Assembly (NCBI GenBank): GCA_022376515.1
Contig: WTXI01000217.1
Span: 1 to 62,190, forward strand
Source: Lactifluus volemus
Taxonomy: Eukaryota; Basidiomycota; Agaricomycetes; Russulales; Russulaceae
Direction: 5' to 3'
DNA: 62,190 nt
Position numbers and translations under genes: made by a program. Below the pieces are notes generated by a model, which was given only the letters and a program-made list of their open reading frames with translations, made no database searches and was not told where the DNA came from. Positions 1-11,521 of the stretch are shown piece by piece. Within the stretch, counting starts at the first letter, position 1. Every line of letters begins with the position of its first letter.

Positions 1-2
1 AT

Positions 3-1169
3 CTAGTGTCCCTCGGATGGACCATGGCATTCACGGAAAGCCGGGGGCACCCCATTACTGCACTCAGTGCTTTAAATCATGCATTAGAAGAGAAGATTCA
101 TCGCCTCACAGTAGAAGTGGAAGCGCTACGTCTATCTACCAGTCGTGCTATCGCAAAGCGCAAGGACCTCGAGGAGGCCCTCAATCTAGAACATTTCGAT
201 CTCGATCTTAGATATACAGAGTTTGATCTGCTGCAATCGCAGTGCAGACAGATCGCTCGATATTGCACAGAGCTGGAGAATCGACTGAAGGCTTCGGAGA
301 TCGTCCAGCACACAGATAATCCCACTGATAATCGGGATCTACGTTCACTCATTGCACTGATAAGTGCTCTACCCCACGATGATGGGGACATTCAGATGCG
401 AACCGAAGCTACTTCGGAAGAAGACGATCTAAGCGAGATCAGAAGCAACGGCTCGATCGGGCCCGTGCTTAAGCACATCGGAACGGTCCAAGGGCCACAG
501 ATCAACGGGATCATAGATGCCCGTAATGAGATAAATAATCAAGCAGTACCTACGTATGAATTCATTCAGAATGGCAATAACGATGAGATCACCATCGTTC
601 GCATTGCAGCTGCACGCGATGTCAATCAGCCTAACGATCGGGAGTTCAGATCGGCCCAGCGCAGAACTTATGCGATCGGTGAACGACCTCGCAGCTCTAA
701 GAATGATCGCAGGTGTATGGCTGCCCTGATTAAAGTGAATGGCCTCGAAGCCTATGCCCTGCTAGACTCAGGAAGCACCACAGTATCTGTTACACATGAT
801 TTCGCTCGCGTAGCCAAATTGAACGTTACTCAGTTGGAGAACCCGATCGCGCTACAACTAGGCACGGTCAGGAGTAGGTCTGTTATTAATTTCAGAGCGA
901 AAGCTTCGCTCACGCTTGGCCCGATCAAAGATGATGACGCCTATCTAGACGTCGTCAATATTGATCGCTATGATATGATCATTGGCACTCCATTCATGCG
1001 AAAACATGAATTAGTAATGGATTTCGGCCAAAACACATTATCCTATCATGGACAGATAGTCCCCACCTTATCAGCGGGGCAGGAAGATCTGATGATCTCC
1101 CGAAAGCGATCTGCGCGAGCACGACCCCCCGCATCTAGCGGAGCAACGATCTCGCGCACTGATCATTGA
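3..1169 (+). CDS. Gag C-terminal region plus aspartic protease, 5' partial (gypsy copy 1)
   Basis: The frame is open from the window edge, so the start is not visible. It opens with a coiled-coil-like stretch (about residues 20-110, heptads rich in L/E/R) and an acidic linker. A retroviral-type aspartic protease follows at about residues 235-350, with the catalytic motif LLDSGSTTVS and the flap/hydrophobic signature MIIGTPFMRK. The same order occurs in the complete copy. The frame ends in TGA at 1167-1169. The next 33 codons stay open in the same phase and run into the ATG at 1269, as in the complete copy. Conservation with the other copy is high through the protease. Confidence 0.85.
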   Translation, partial: LVSLGWTMAFTESRGHPITALSALNHALEEKIHRLTVEVEALRLSTSRAIAKRKDLEEALNLEHFDLDLRYTEFDLLQSQCRQIARYCTELENRLKASEIVQHTDNPTDNRDLRSLIALISALPHDDGDIQMRTEATSEEDDLSEIRSNGSIGPVLKHIGTVQGPQINGIIDARNEINNQAVPTYEFIQNGNNDEITIVRIAAARDVNQPNDREFRSAQRRTYAIGERPRSSKNDRRCMAALIKVNGLEAYALLDSGSTTVSVTHDFARVAKLNVTQLENPIALQLGTVRSRSVINFRAKASLTLGPIKDDDAYLDVVNIDRYDMIIGTPFMRKHELVMDFGQNTLSYHGQIVPTLSAGQEDLMISRKRSARARPPASSGATISRTDH

Positions 1170-1268
1170 CTATCAGCCGGATCTGCGAAACCTCCGCTAA
1201 TACACCGCGATCTGGGCATACCATCATCACTTCCGAGCGAGGGGCAGAAGGAGATTCGCGTCCAATCA

Positions 1269-2990
1269 ATGGACACTATAAATAACACTATTACAGATAA
1301 GATCGATCTAGAGAGTTGTCGCGAACGCTGGTTCACGAAATATGCAGACATTATGAATGGTTCCCCGCCCGGACTACCACCATTACGAGAGATCAATCAC
1401 AAAATACCTTTGATTGATGAGAATAAGCACTATTCCTATCAACTACCGAGATGTGCTGAGGCGATGCGACCTAAGCTGATGGAGAAGCTTCGCCACTACA
1501 TTGATAACGGCTGGTGGACCCCTAAAGCGGTACCACAGGCAGCACCATTGCTGTGCATCTTGAAGAAATCTGGCGGCCTACGCACAGTCATGGACTGTCG
1601 CCAACGGAATGATAATACACATAAGGACGTCACTCCATTCCCAGATCAAGATCAGATCCAGATGGATGTGGCGTGCGCAAGATACCGATCTAAGATCGAT
1701 CTATCTAACGCCTACGAACAAGTGCGAGTTGATCCTGCAGACGTGCACAAGACTGCATTCTCCACAGTCTTCGGGACCTTCGAAAGCAACGTGATGCAGC
1801 AGGGCGATTGTAATGCGCCTGCCACATTCCTACGCCTCATGACAGCAATCTTCCGAGATGTGATCGGAATCTATGTGTATGCCACCGGATCCATGACTCC
1901 GGATGGTGTGCCGAATTTCCAGACCACTCTGGTCTGGTCCGGGACATTCTACGCTCCTGGGGCCATCGCCGCACGCAAAGCTGGCGGCAGAATACCACTA
2001 GTGGGCCTAGTCTTGGGGGGGAGGAACGGTGTATTAATTTCACCTGTTAAAGACCCGCGCACACAATCAGAGGTGGACACACTCCTAAACACACCTGAAA
2101 AGACCGGATTCGCAAGGGGCTATGCGGAATGCATCCGCCTCACGCCCCCAGAATTGCGCGGCACACTCCATAGCCGTGCCCTTGAGCGATGGGACAATCT
2201 ACAAATGCACGCCAGTCCCGCAGATCGCCGGGAACCCATGCCGACTACCCACATAAACATCTGGAAGCGTTGGCTGTACCGGAAACATTCCGCGGACCCA
2301 CACTTCCGATACACAGGCATCCCCTTTGTCGGAAAGGGTTTTCAGACCGCACACATAGAGGGCACTCGCGCACTCTTGATTTTCTTGCCCCGGAACTTCA
2401 ACGGTTCCGCAATACACAAGGGCCCACTCCAGACCCACTTCCTGAGCGTGGCCGCGGCACTCCTCGGAGTACTGCAAAGGTATGAGCAGATGATAACCCA
2501 GGAGCGGCTGCTCATTCACCAAACCCGCCGCTCCGAACCATACGAAGAGGAAGTGTTCGGCACTGCTCCTAAGCTAGGCATTAGATCAGTGGCCAGATTT
2601 CTGGCTTGGAACGGAGTTCCCCCCGAAGAAGCGGAGCAGTGGCACCCCTGGGCCACTGCATACATTGAAATGTCGCTGTCTGATCACCCCGACAGTGCGC
2701 GCGCACCGATCTTGAAGCAGGCAAGAGACCTTGCATGCCAGTGTATCACAGACCACCCCGAATTCATCTTAAAGTCGGTGCATATGGACGCTCCGGGCAA
2801 CTACAATCCGGCCCTCGAGCAGTCCCGGGAGGCGCGAAGCTTACAGCCCGCATCGCGCGAGGAGACAGCGGACATCACACGTCCAATGACCCCACCTGAT
2901 TTCGCGTACACTCATATCGACCACCCAGACGAAGAAGAAACTACCCACAATGGATGGGATGACGATAATATTAGCATGGGCCCGGGATAG
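1269..2990 (+). pseudogene. RT N-terminus fused to third-ORF C-terminus by internal deletion
   Basis: A 573-codon open frame joins two unrelated parts of the parent element. Residues 1 to about 205 match the N-terminal RT region of the complete copy (fingers and palm, up to the residues just before YLDD). From about position 1885 the sequence matches the middle and end of the element's third ORF (TTGYTSPDGV-like region onward). The parent has about 3.6 kb between these points. At the join both parents encode a V-Y dipeptide in similar codons, so a deletion at short homology that happened to keep frame is the simplest explanation. It lacks the RT catalytic aspartates and is not expected to have RT activity. 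Confidence 0.85.
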
Positions 2991-3183
2991 TGTGATCGAA
3001 AGAATCAGCCTATCCCGGGGATACTTGCCTCAGACCGTGCCTTCATTTTCCTATCTTATCTTTGTACTCACTGTCGCATTACAAACGCACTACCTATCTG
3101 CGTCGATGATATCATCGGCAATGTTATCACTCAGCCCTGATCACACATCAATTGACCCCTGAGTCTATTCTTGTGGGGGAGGG

Positions 3184-4061
3184 TGTAAGGCGCCCCAAAT
3201 GGACGCCATACTAACTAAAGTCACATCTGATCTATTAAATACCTGTGTGAAGCGTTGAGATAAAGTACTGCTTAGGATCGAAGATCCTAAGCAATCTGTA
3301 TAACACGGGCCGGCTCGAGGCTGGCGTCGCATGACGCGTCAGCCTGTCAGAAGTTGTGTGAGCGGCTCCCCCGGACCGGCTCAAGCTCATACCGAGCTTG
3401 AGCCAGAGAGAATATGAACGTGAGGTAGTCAGGCCTCACAATTAAGATACAAATTTCTATGCACACTGAAACAAGAGTGCCTCATATGAAACATGATCTA
3501 AGATTGATATATGACAAAGCGATAAAGGATATCGCTTTTAAAGATTGTCGTGCCCACGGCATGGGCGGTCCGATCCGAGAGCTTAGTCGCGTCTCACGCC
3601 AAATGACACAGCCGGCCCGGTCCGCCTAGATAACAAGCAATTAAGCAACGCTGCGACACCCTGCGAGCGCTGCACATTGATTATAGTAGCACACCCCGAT
3701 GGGGCGGCCTGCAACAAATATATTAAGTACCCTAGATCACTGAGGCGCGTGAAAACCGCGCGATTACAAAGATGTTTCATAAGTAAGTGAAACACGTCGC
3801 GATCCTCTTGATCGCGACAGATCGGACTATGATCATTGTAGATCTAGGGTAGTAGAACATGTATTTATGTCGCCTGCCTTCCCTGATGGAAGGCAGACTT
3901 ACCCTTTTACGAAGTATTCACAATAAAGAATCGCAGTTTTGGCTGGTTCAGTTGTGTAGTGCTCTTAAGGGGTTTTCAAGTCCAAATCATATCTATTCAT
4001 CTAATCTAAACTACTACAGACTTCCTAACACTCGAGACTACTCGCGTACAGAAGTCTTACA
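3184..4061 (+). repeat. 3' LTR of gypsy copy 1 (878 bp)
   Basis: It starts TGTAAGGCG after a purine tract (gtgggggaggg) and ends TCTTACA, the same borders and length as the LTRs of the complete copy, but with many substitutions and small shifts. Two strong palindromes are preserved: CTTAGGATC-GAA-GATCCTAAG at 3271-3291 and GTCGCGATC-CTCTT-GATCGCGAC at 3796-3818. Confidence 0.9.
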
Positions 4062-4344
4062 ATCGAAGACAGCATGAGGAACTGTCATCGGACGATTCCA
4101 ACTGGGATTGCTGAAATCATGCGAGAAGCATGGAAACGAATCACATGCGGTTCCCTTCCAGACCACTTCTGATAGCCGCAAAAAAAACACCCGAAAGAAA
4201 GAGGGAAAAAAAGTAGGATGATATCTACTTGGTCATAAAACGCACCAAAAACGGGTGATGCTGCCGTCGGTCATGGATACACGCAGCCTATATCATGGAG
4301 TGAAGAAAGAAACAGGAAAACGATCTACATCCGTAGTTTGAAAG

Positions 4345-5240
4345 TATCCTACCGCAACTCACAGAAGCAGGTCGCCCGCCCCGGCGGGTGCACAACTCCC
4401 TCCAGCTCTCTGAGCTGTGGGCTTCGCAAACGACCCAAAATCGCCAGCCAACGATGCCATCTGATTCTGTACTCCCCAAATCCCTGCCTGGGCCTTCTCC
4501 TTTTCAAGATCCCGGATGCTCTTACCACCACCTAGTCCAGTTGCATGCCGTGGCCGAGCCGAGTGACATGGCAAACAGGTCACCGCTACTTGACTTTGTA
4601 GTAGTAGTAGTAGCAGACGTCGCAACCCAGGAAGTGGTCCCGGCGCTCATGGGAGATTTTGTTGCTGACGCGAGGACATGGGGCTCATGACCGGTGTCGC
4701 ATTGTACCCCGACTGTGCCAGACGTTGTGACTGGAGTTGAGCTGAAACCCGCCTGTGGTGACGACGGCGACAGCAGAGTGTTAAAAGTACCAAAAGTCTG
4801 GGGCTTCGAGTCGGATGACTGCCTGGGCGTGTCCGTGGCAGGGGAATTGGAGGGGTGCTGGTTGCGAGGAGGTCCGTGAAGTTTGATTTGGCGGGAGCCC
4901 TCACTGATGCTCCAGTCGAACGTGAGGTGGAAGTCGCAATCGCGGGTCGCAAAAGTGGCGCCTCATCATCGGTGTTGCCACTGGCAGCTGCTACATGCAT
5001 GTGGGCGTGTTAATATCAACAAATACTATATGTAGCATGCCATTCAAGTTATTGAGCAGTTTGAGTGGAGGGAGCGCCTTGTTCGTCACTGTGGCTGAGA
5101 TGGACTCGTATGTGCTCCCTCCCATTGCTGGCCAAGTGTCAGTGTCACCAAGATCGAGCAAGTTCACGACTGGTGCGAGCACCAGTCACAGCCCTACTGC
5201 TTTTCCTGCGGGCTTTGTTTGTGCTTAAAAAGATGAACGA
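4345..5240 (-). pseudogene. S/T/P-rich gene remnant, copy A
   Basis: I do not recognise this gene. On the minus strand one can read a segment with NLLDLGDTD and WPAMGGST (about 5040-5160), a probable intron ending in acatgtag, then a long Ser/Thr/Pro/Ala-rich segment (APAKSN, then SPMSSR) and a block with KSIRDLEKEKAQAGIWG and FGSFAKP (about 4400-4520). The same pieces recur, in changing frames, in copies B, C and D at the same place in each unit. Frame changes and the lack of an N-terminal domain suggest a truncated, decaying gene. LLDLG resembles a clathrin-box motif, and such tails occur in epsin or ArfGAP proteins, but this is weak. Confidence 0.4.
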
Positions 5241-5460
5241 ATCGATTGAGCAGTTGAGGAGGTCACACTGGTAGTTGTCATTGGCGGGGTGAGGCCGAGT
5301 CCTAGTAAACTACCATGCCAACTGCTCTGCCGACGGCGGTGGGAAGTGAGGGCATGGTGTGATGGAAATGAAAAAAAAAAAAAAAACAGAATCTTATCAG
5401 ATGATCTAAGCTGTGCCCCGAAACTGAGGTATCGGATTTGTCATCAACGCCAGCATCGTA

Positions 5461-8400
5461 CTATTTAGATAAATTATGAACATATACTGTAGCCCAATTC
5501 AATCCATGTACAAAATTTGACAATTGAAGCTTGGTATCGTGTTTACCTGCAATCCAGACTGTGTTAGATCTACGAAAATATGGCCTGTGAACTCGGGGAA
5601 TCCATAGAAGGAGTTCTCCTTCGTCACCACACACCCATCCATCACTCTTGAGTATAAACTTCTTCATAAAGTGGCTTTCTTCAATTCTGACCTTCTCCAC
5701 ACTACCTATCACCGCGTGACCTTCTGAGGCCGGGCTGATGCGTTGCCCGTCCAGCAAAGAATCGACAGATTTCATATATTCGGTAAATGTGCCTGCCACA
5801 TCCCCTGTTGCAGCATCCCACATGCGAACCGTGCCATCTGCTGAGGACGAGGCGATGTGCCGCCCATCTGGTGAGAATGCGACAGACATGACCCAATCTG
5901 TGTGTCCAATGAATGGGCCTGCTACGACATCTCCTGTTTCGGCATCCCACATCCAAATTGTGCCATCATGTGAGGCCGAGGCAATACGATGTCCATCCGG
6001 CGAGAATGCAACATAGATCACCGAATCAGTGTGACCTGTAAACGGACCCGCAGTGATATCACCTGTAGTAGCATCGCGCACCCAAATTGTACGATCATTT
6101 GAGGCTGAGGCAATGCGCTCCCCATCCGGTGAAAATGCAACAGATCTGGCGCAATCTGTGTGTTGGGTAAACGGACCCGCTACGAGATCCCCCGTTGCAG
6201 CATCCCACAGACAAATCGTGTAGTCGTTCGATGCCGAAGTGATGCGCTGCCCATCTGGAGAAAATGCAATAGATCTGACCATACCGGTGTGTCCAGTAAA
6301 CGGGCCGGCTACGACCTTCCCCGTCGTGGCGTCCCACACACGAATGGTGAAATCTGCCGAGCCGGAGGCAATTCGCTTCCCATCGGGTGAGAATGCAACA
6401 GAGAGTACCCAATCGATGTGTCCAGTGAATGGGCCTGCTACGACTTCTCCTGTTGTGGCATCCCACACCCGAATCGTATGATCTAGCGAGGCCGAAGCGA
6501 TATGCTGCCCATCTGGCCGGAACGCAACACATCTGACACCATTGGTGTGTCCAATGACTGGGCCTGCTATGACCTGCCCTGTTGTAGCATCCCATATGTA
6601 AATCGTGCGATCCTGCGAGGACGAGACAACGCGCTGCCCGTCTGGGGAGAATGCAACACAGAAGACCGAACCAGTGTGTCCAGCTGACGGATCCAGTACC
6701 TCTCCTGTCGCGGAGCCCCACACCCGGATCGTGCGATCCATTGAGGCGGATGCAATGCGCTGGCCATCTGGCGAGAATGCAGCTGATAAAATAGGATCAA
6801 CGTGCCCAGTAAACGGGCCTGCGACGATCTCTTCTGTTGTGGCATCCCACACACGAAGCGTAGCATCGGTCGAGGCCGAGGAAATGCGTTGTCCGTCTGG
6901 CGAGAAAGAGATAGAAGTGACCGTATCGGCGTGTCCAATAAACGGGCCAGCCACGACCTCTCCGGTTGCGACACTCCAGATTCGAATTGTACGATCGTCT
7001 GAAGCTGATGCGATGCGCTGGCCATCTGGTGAGAACGCAACAGAATTGATTTGATCGGTGTGTCCAGAAAATGGGCCTGCGACAAGTTCTCCTGTTGTGG
7101 CATCCCACTCCCGAATCGTGAAACCATCCGAGTCTGAGGTGATGTGTTGTCCATCCGGAGAAAATGCGATAGATCTGGCCCCACCAACATGTCCAGTAAA
7201 GGTGTCCATCAAAACTTCTCCTGTTGCAGCACGCCACACGAGAATGCCATTGCCTGAAGCCGAAGCAATTCGCTGCCCATCAGGAGAGAAGGCAACACAT
7301 GCGACACACATGTCGTGTTCAGTAAACGGGGCTGTTACACGTTCTCCTGTTGAGGCGTCCCACAGACGAATCGTCCCATCTGTCGACGCCGAGGCGATGT
7401 GCTGGCCGTCTGGAGAGAACGAAACGCATGTGATCACATTGGTGTGTCCAGTACATGGACCTGCTACGAGCTCCCCTGTAGTAGAATCCCACACCCGAAT
7501 CGTGCGGTCGCGGGAGCCAGAGGCAATGCGCCGTCCATCCGGAGAGAATGCAGTAGATTCGACCGAGTCATCGTGTGCCGGAATCGTCATTTCTAATGCT
7601 GGCCAATGAGATAACTGCCCGCGTTCCAAGCACAGGGTACGAGGAAATCGACCAAGGTAATGCTTGACAATATGGGAAGAGGATGGTGCGAATGGCAGCG
7701 CAGAGATATAGATATGGGGAGCACTCCTTGCCATGGCCATCCCAAAGTACCGCACAAACGCGGACCCATCGTCTACAATGGCCAACAAATTCTCCACCTC
7801 GGCTGGGGAAGGCTGTTGCAATTGTTACTACATGCCACGTTGAATTACAACGTGTACTCGCCTTCCGCGGGTCAGACCGCAACCAAGTCCTCAAAGATGA
7901 GAACACCGGTGATGCAAGGCCCACACTGCTCTTGATGCTAAGCACTTCCAACCAAAACAGAAATTTCATCTCAAAAAGGGATCGAAGCTTCACAAACAGG
8001 TCCTGTTCGAACGCGACGTGTTCTAGATGATCGACCCAGAAAATGCAGGCATATGATAGAGCTGGTGGGATGTTTATGGAGATTCGAGAGTCAATGTCTG
8101 GGACATCGCTGTTCGCAAAATATGATGACTCCAGTTCGCAAATGTTGAATCTGAGCTTGTCGAGCATCAAACCAAGGCACGAATGTGCAAGCTCGCGGTG
8201 GGCATCGACCAGGTCCACATAAAATATATCACTCTTCTTGGTGATCAGAAAGTCGCGGAATGATGTGTGAAGAGGAATGATGGCACGTGTTTGATCGGAT
8301 GACGTCACATTACTCAGCAGCGAGCCAAGGTGACGGAGCATTTCAACAACGGGATCTGAATCATCGGGGTCATCGATTGGGGCATGCAGACGCAGAGAAA

Positions 8401-10913
8401 TCAAAGATTCGATTGAAAGCGGTTCTATCGCAGCAAATAGATGCCCCATGATGGAACGGAACAGAATTTGTGCTTCATGAGGCTTGAAGTATCCTTCGAG
8501 AACTTCTTCATATAGCTTGTCCAGCGGATCTTGTCCTTTCCGATCTCTCGAGTGGCCCAAGAGGCGCTGTACGCACTTCCTCTTGCTAAAGCCAAAGCTA
8601 GCAGGAGGGCTGTTTATGAATCCACTGGCAACAGCTGCCCACTGGAACAAGCCCTCTGCTGTCTTTGCTAATTTGACACCATGGTCTTTGAACACGTCCC
8701 GAGGGAGCTCCTTCTGTAGATACATGCGAATATCTTGCTCTGTCTTGGACGCCAGTTTCGCATCATCCATGTACAGTGTTGTGATGGATGAAGCTTGGAC
8801 AAACGCAGGCTCGATGCCATCTTCTGTCCTTGAGGTGATGAGTACACGGAATTCGGCTGGGAGGTCGACGAGATGTTCAACGAGAAACGTATGTAATCCG
8901 GTTTTGCCATTTGCATCTCCCTTTCATCCAATGCGTCAATAACGACAAGAATCGGACGAGAAAGTGGCACCTTCTTGAGCGGTTCAACGAGAAGGCTTTC
9001 AAAAAGTGCACGATAGTCTCGCGCACCACAAAGCGACGGCTTCTCCTTAAGCACCCGACAAAGGGCAAGTTTAAACGCAGGATTGTGATGACAAAGATCG
9101 CGAGCGATTGTCGTGAACAACTGGTAAGCCTCGGTTTTCGAATGCTCCTTTCGCAGAAAAGCAAAGTAAGAGCCGAGACAGTTGTCCTCGAAGTGACGTG
9201 CAACTTCGTGTGCAATCGAAGACTTTCCCGTGCCTGCCTGTCCGAGGAGAACAAGACCACGTTGAGATTTCGGATTCTCGACCCACTCGATTATATGGTC
9301 CAGGAAATCTTCTCGTGTGCCTGGAAGACAGCGCTTCTCATCACCGAATCGCCACCCTCCCTTGTAAGGCAATTCTCTGATTCTCATATCCAGTTCTGTG
9401 TCCCACTTGTCAGCTTGACAATCCGACAACCTTTTCATCGTAAGTGCGTACCAGCTTCCAGCACAGCAATCTCGGTCGTGATAGCAGCACGAGACAGGAA
9501 ACCCTCTCGCAATTGGACAAGGGTGGTGCGATACTGATCTATTTGTCCATCCACTTGGCCGACAATACTCTTCAAAGTACGCTTGCCTACAAATCACATG
9601 TTTGCAATGACTAACGAGAGGGGCTAAGATGGCGTACCGAGGTTCACATCCTCCGCGTACGATCTGATAAATTTGGCAGATTCGGACACACATTCTAGCA
9701 TCTCCTCCAAGATCTTCGCCTGCCTCGACTCTGGCTGGATGTTCCTCAAAGTGTCCGCCTCCTCCGCAAATTCAAAGGCATCACGTATTGCCTCAAGTAG
9801 CGTTTGGATGTTATCGTCACGTTGAACCTGTTGTAACAAAGCCTAGCAGAAAGGTGAACACAAGAGAGTGAATACCCCATGTATGGGATAAGACAAGAGG
9901 ACGTACCTCGGGGATCTTCGAGAGCAGACTCCATGCTAGACTTGCATAAGGATTCAGCTGAAGAACGGGAGTTAGCTCAGGGTGGATGGACAAGAACGAT
10001 ACTGGTCATACTGCTGCGATCGGAGTGACAGTGTCCATCACCCGCTTGATGACGGTAACAGCACTTTTCCATGTTGTTACTGTATTGATATTATTGATGG
10101 CTTCCTCGGCACGGCGGAGAGTAGTCCGCGACGTCTCTGTCACGGTCTCGATCTCCTCTGCTCGTTGCACAAGAGTACTGGTCTCAATAGGAAGGCCACC
10201 CTGGATAAACAGTCAAGAGGCAATAACTGACGTGAGTTGTATGGTTTCAGCGTTAGTTTGGGCAGTAGGACGCACAGCACTTCCTTCAGAAACAGGAATA
10301 TCGGCTGCTGGAGGGCTCGGGGCGTTGACTGCCGCTGTCAGAGAGGAACTCGTGTTTTCTAACACGGTAACCATCAAGAAGACTGTGACCGGTTCTGCTG
10401 GGCGTCCAGCACGTCCATCAGCACTACGCAAAATGATTTCAAGTTCTGCATGTAAGACAATCAACCAGGTGTATTAGTAACATTTCCATGAATTAGACTG
10501 ACCGCGACGGGGTTCACAGACAATCTCCTGCCTTCCAACAAGAATGTTTGTCGTCATGGTCTTTCTTCCATATAGAGATAGTGTAATTCGGGATAGTTGT
10601 TGTACGGAACTGTGAGAGACTCAATTGTACATAAGAACAAAACAAATTGCGACATTTCTCACAAGGTGTCGACGCTCTCGTTCCATTCCACGCGTTGAGC
10701 CACGCTCCGCACAGATCGTGTCTGCCATGTCTTCTCTCCGTCGGTTAGAATAACAAAATATTCTCTCTGCTTCGCAAGGATTCCGAGGGTCTTGAGACGA
10801 GGAAGACTGTGCGCTCTGAGGACTGACAGGTGGACAGAAATCAATTCACTTCCTTGTCAGAGAGAAAGCGTATGACAAGTACCGGTCACCTGAAGGGTCC
10901 CACTCGGTAGCAT
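5461..10913 (-). pseudogene. NLR receptor A (C2-like/NACHT/14 x WD40), damaged
   Basis: Ten exons read from start 10913 (MLPSGTLQVT): 10913-10883, 10822-10663, 10609-10503, 10445-10243, 10200-10012, 9957-9907, 9842-9638, 9586-9452, 9395-7849, 7802-5461. Adding back one missing base gives 1,656 codons plus stop. Layout: C2-like domain about residues 1-150, helical linker to 360, NACHT with P-loop GQAGTGKSS near 414 and Walker B (VIDALDE) near 500, 14 WD repeats about 945-1550 (two seven-blade propellers), and a conserved tail ending VHNLSK. Two lesions: a one-base deletion near 8920 (ctccctttc against ctccactttc in B and C) shifts frame just after Walker B, and the exon 4 donor is AT instead of GT at 10242-10241. 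Family role (known): STAND signal receptors in fungal non-self recognition or programmed cell death. Function here is inferred. Confidence 0.85.
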
Positions 10914-11521
10914 ATCGATGATCTGACGTTGATAGGCGGTTGAGACTGTTCCGGGATTTTGAGGACCTGCGCTAAGGTAATGCTTGAGAGCGGGGTAAAA
11001 TCTAATGTGAGGGACCTGATACGGAGGGAGGTTAAAGGGCGTGGGAGGCGACCCTCCCCCATCTAGGCATTCCGGACGTTGCTGAGAACCAATATATAAC
11101 AACCGTGGGAACGTTGGAATGGGGATTCGGGACAGCGATGACAGCGTGGGAAGCGTAGCGGACATTGTACAGTTACAGTACTTGACCGATAAGCACAGAC
11201 AGCGCGGCTTCATCTACATCCTCGAGGCAGGTTATCTCGGCCATCCCCGATACTGCTCATGGTGGTTCAATGTTGGCGGCAATAACTGGCACGAGCATTG
11301 CCCGCCATCCTGGAACCAAGCAGGGCGGGAAGTAGCGTGGCTAAAAGACTCACCATCATAATGACCCATTGCTTGAAATAATGCACCCTTCCCTTGGAAT
11401 CGCCTCATCATTACTGCAGCGACTCCTGGTCTAATGATAGAGAGGTCCATTGTCGTCTCTAGTATAAACAATACACATCCTCTTCCCCCTCAAATGCAGT
11501 CCAAGAGCGCACTGATCCTAT
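10914..11521. other. Spacer between NLR-A start and GH20-A end
   Basis: No gene is supported. It contains the presumptive NLR-A promoter (minus strand). Open stretches here are not conserved between units. The matching spacers in B (32878-33407) and C (50492-50976) align over most of their length but differ by indels, as expected for non-coding sequence. Confidence 0.6.

Larger units (their letters stand above)
1..4061 (+). mobile_element. Ty3/gypsy element copy 1, 3' part, internally deleted
   Basis: This is the 3' part of a gypsy element of the same family as the complete copy at 13898-25474; its 5' end lies outside the window. It keeps the end of the Gag-protease frame, the same in-phase UGA-CUA junction, the first third of reverse transcriptase, the last two thirds of the third ORF, and a 3' LTR ending in taca at 4061. 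The rest of RT, RNase H, integrase and the chromodomain are gone, so it cannot be autonomous. The LTR is clearly diverged from the complete copy, so this is an older insertion. The sequence after it (atcgaagacagc) matches the uninterrupted site at 13779, 43907 and 53382, which fixes the right border. Confidence 0.9.
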
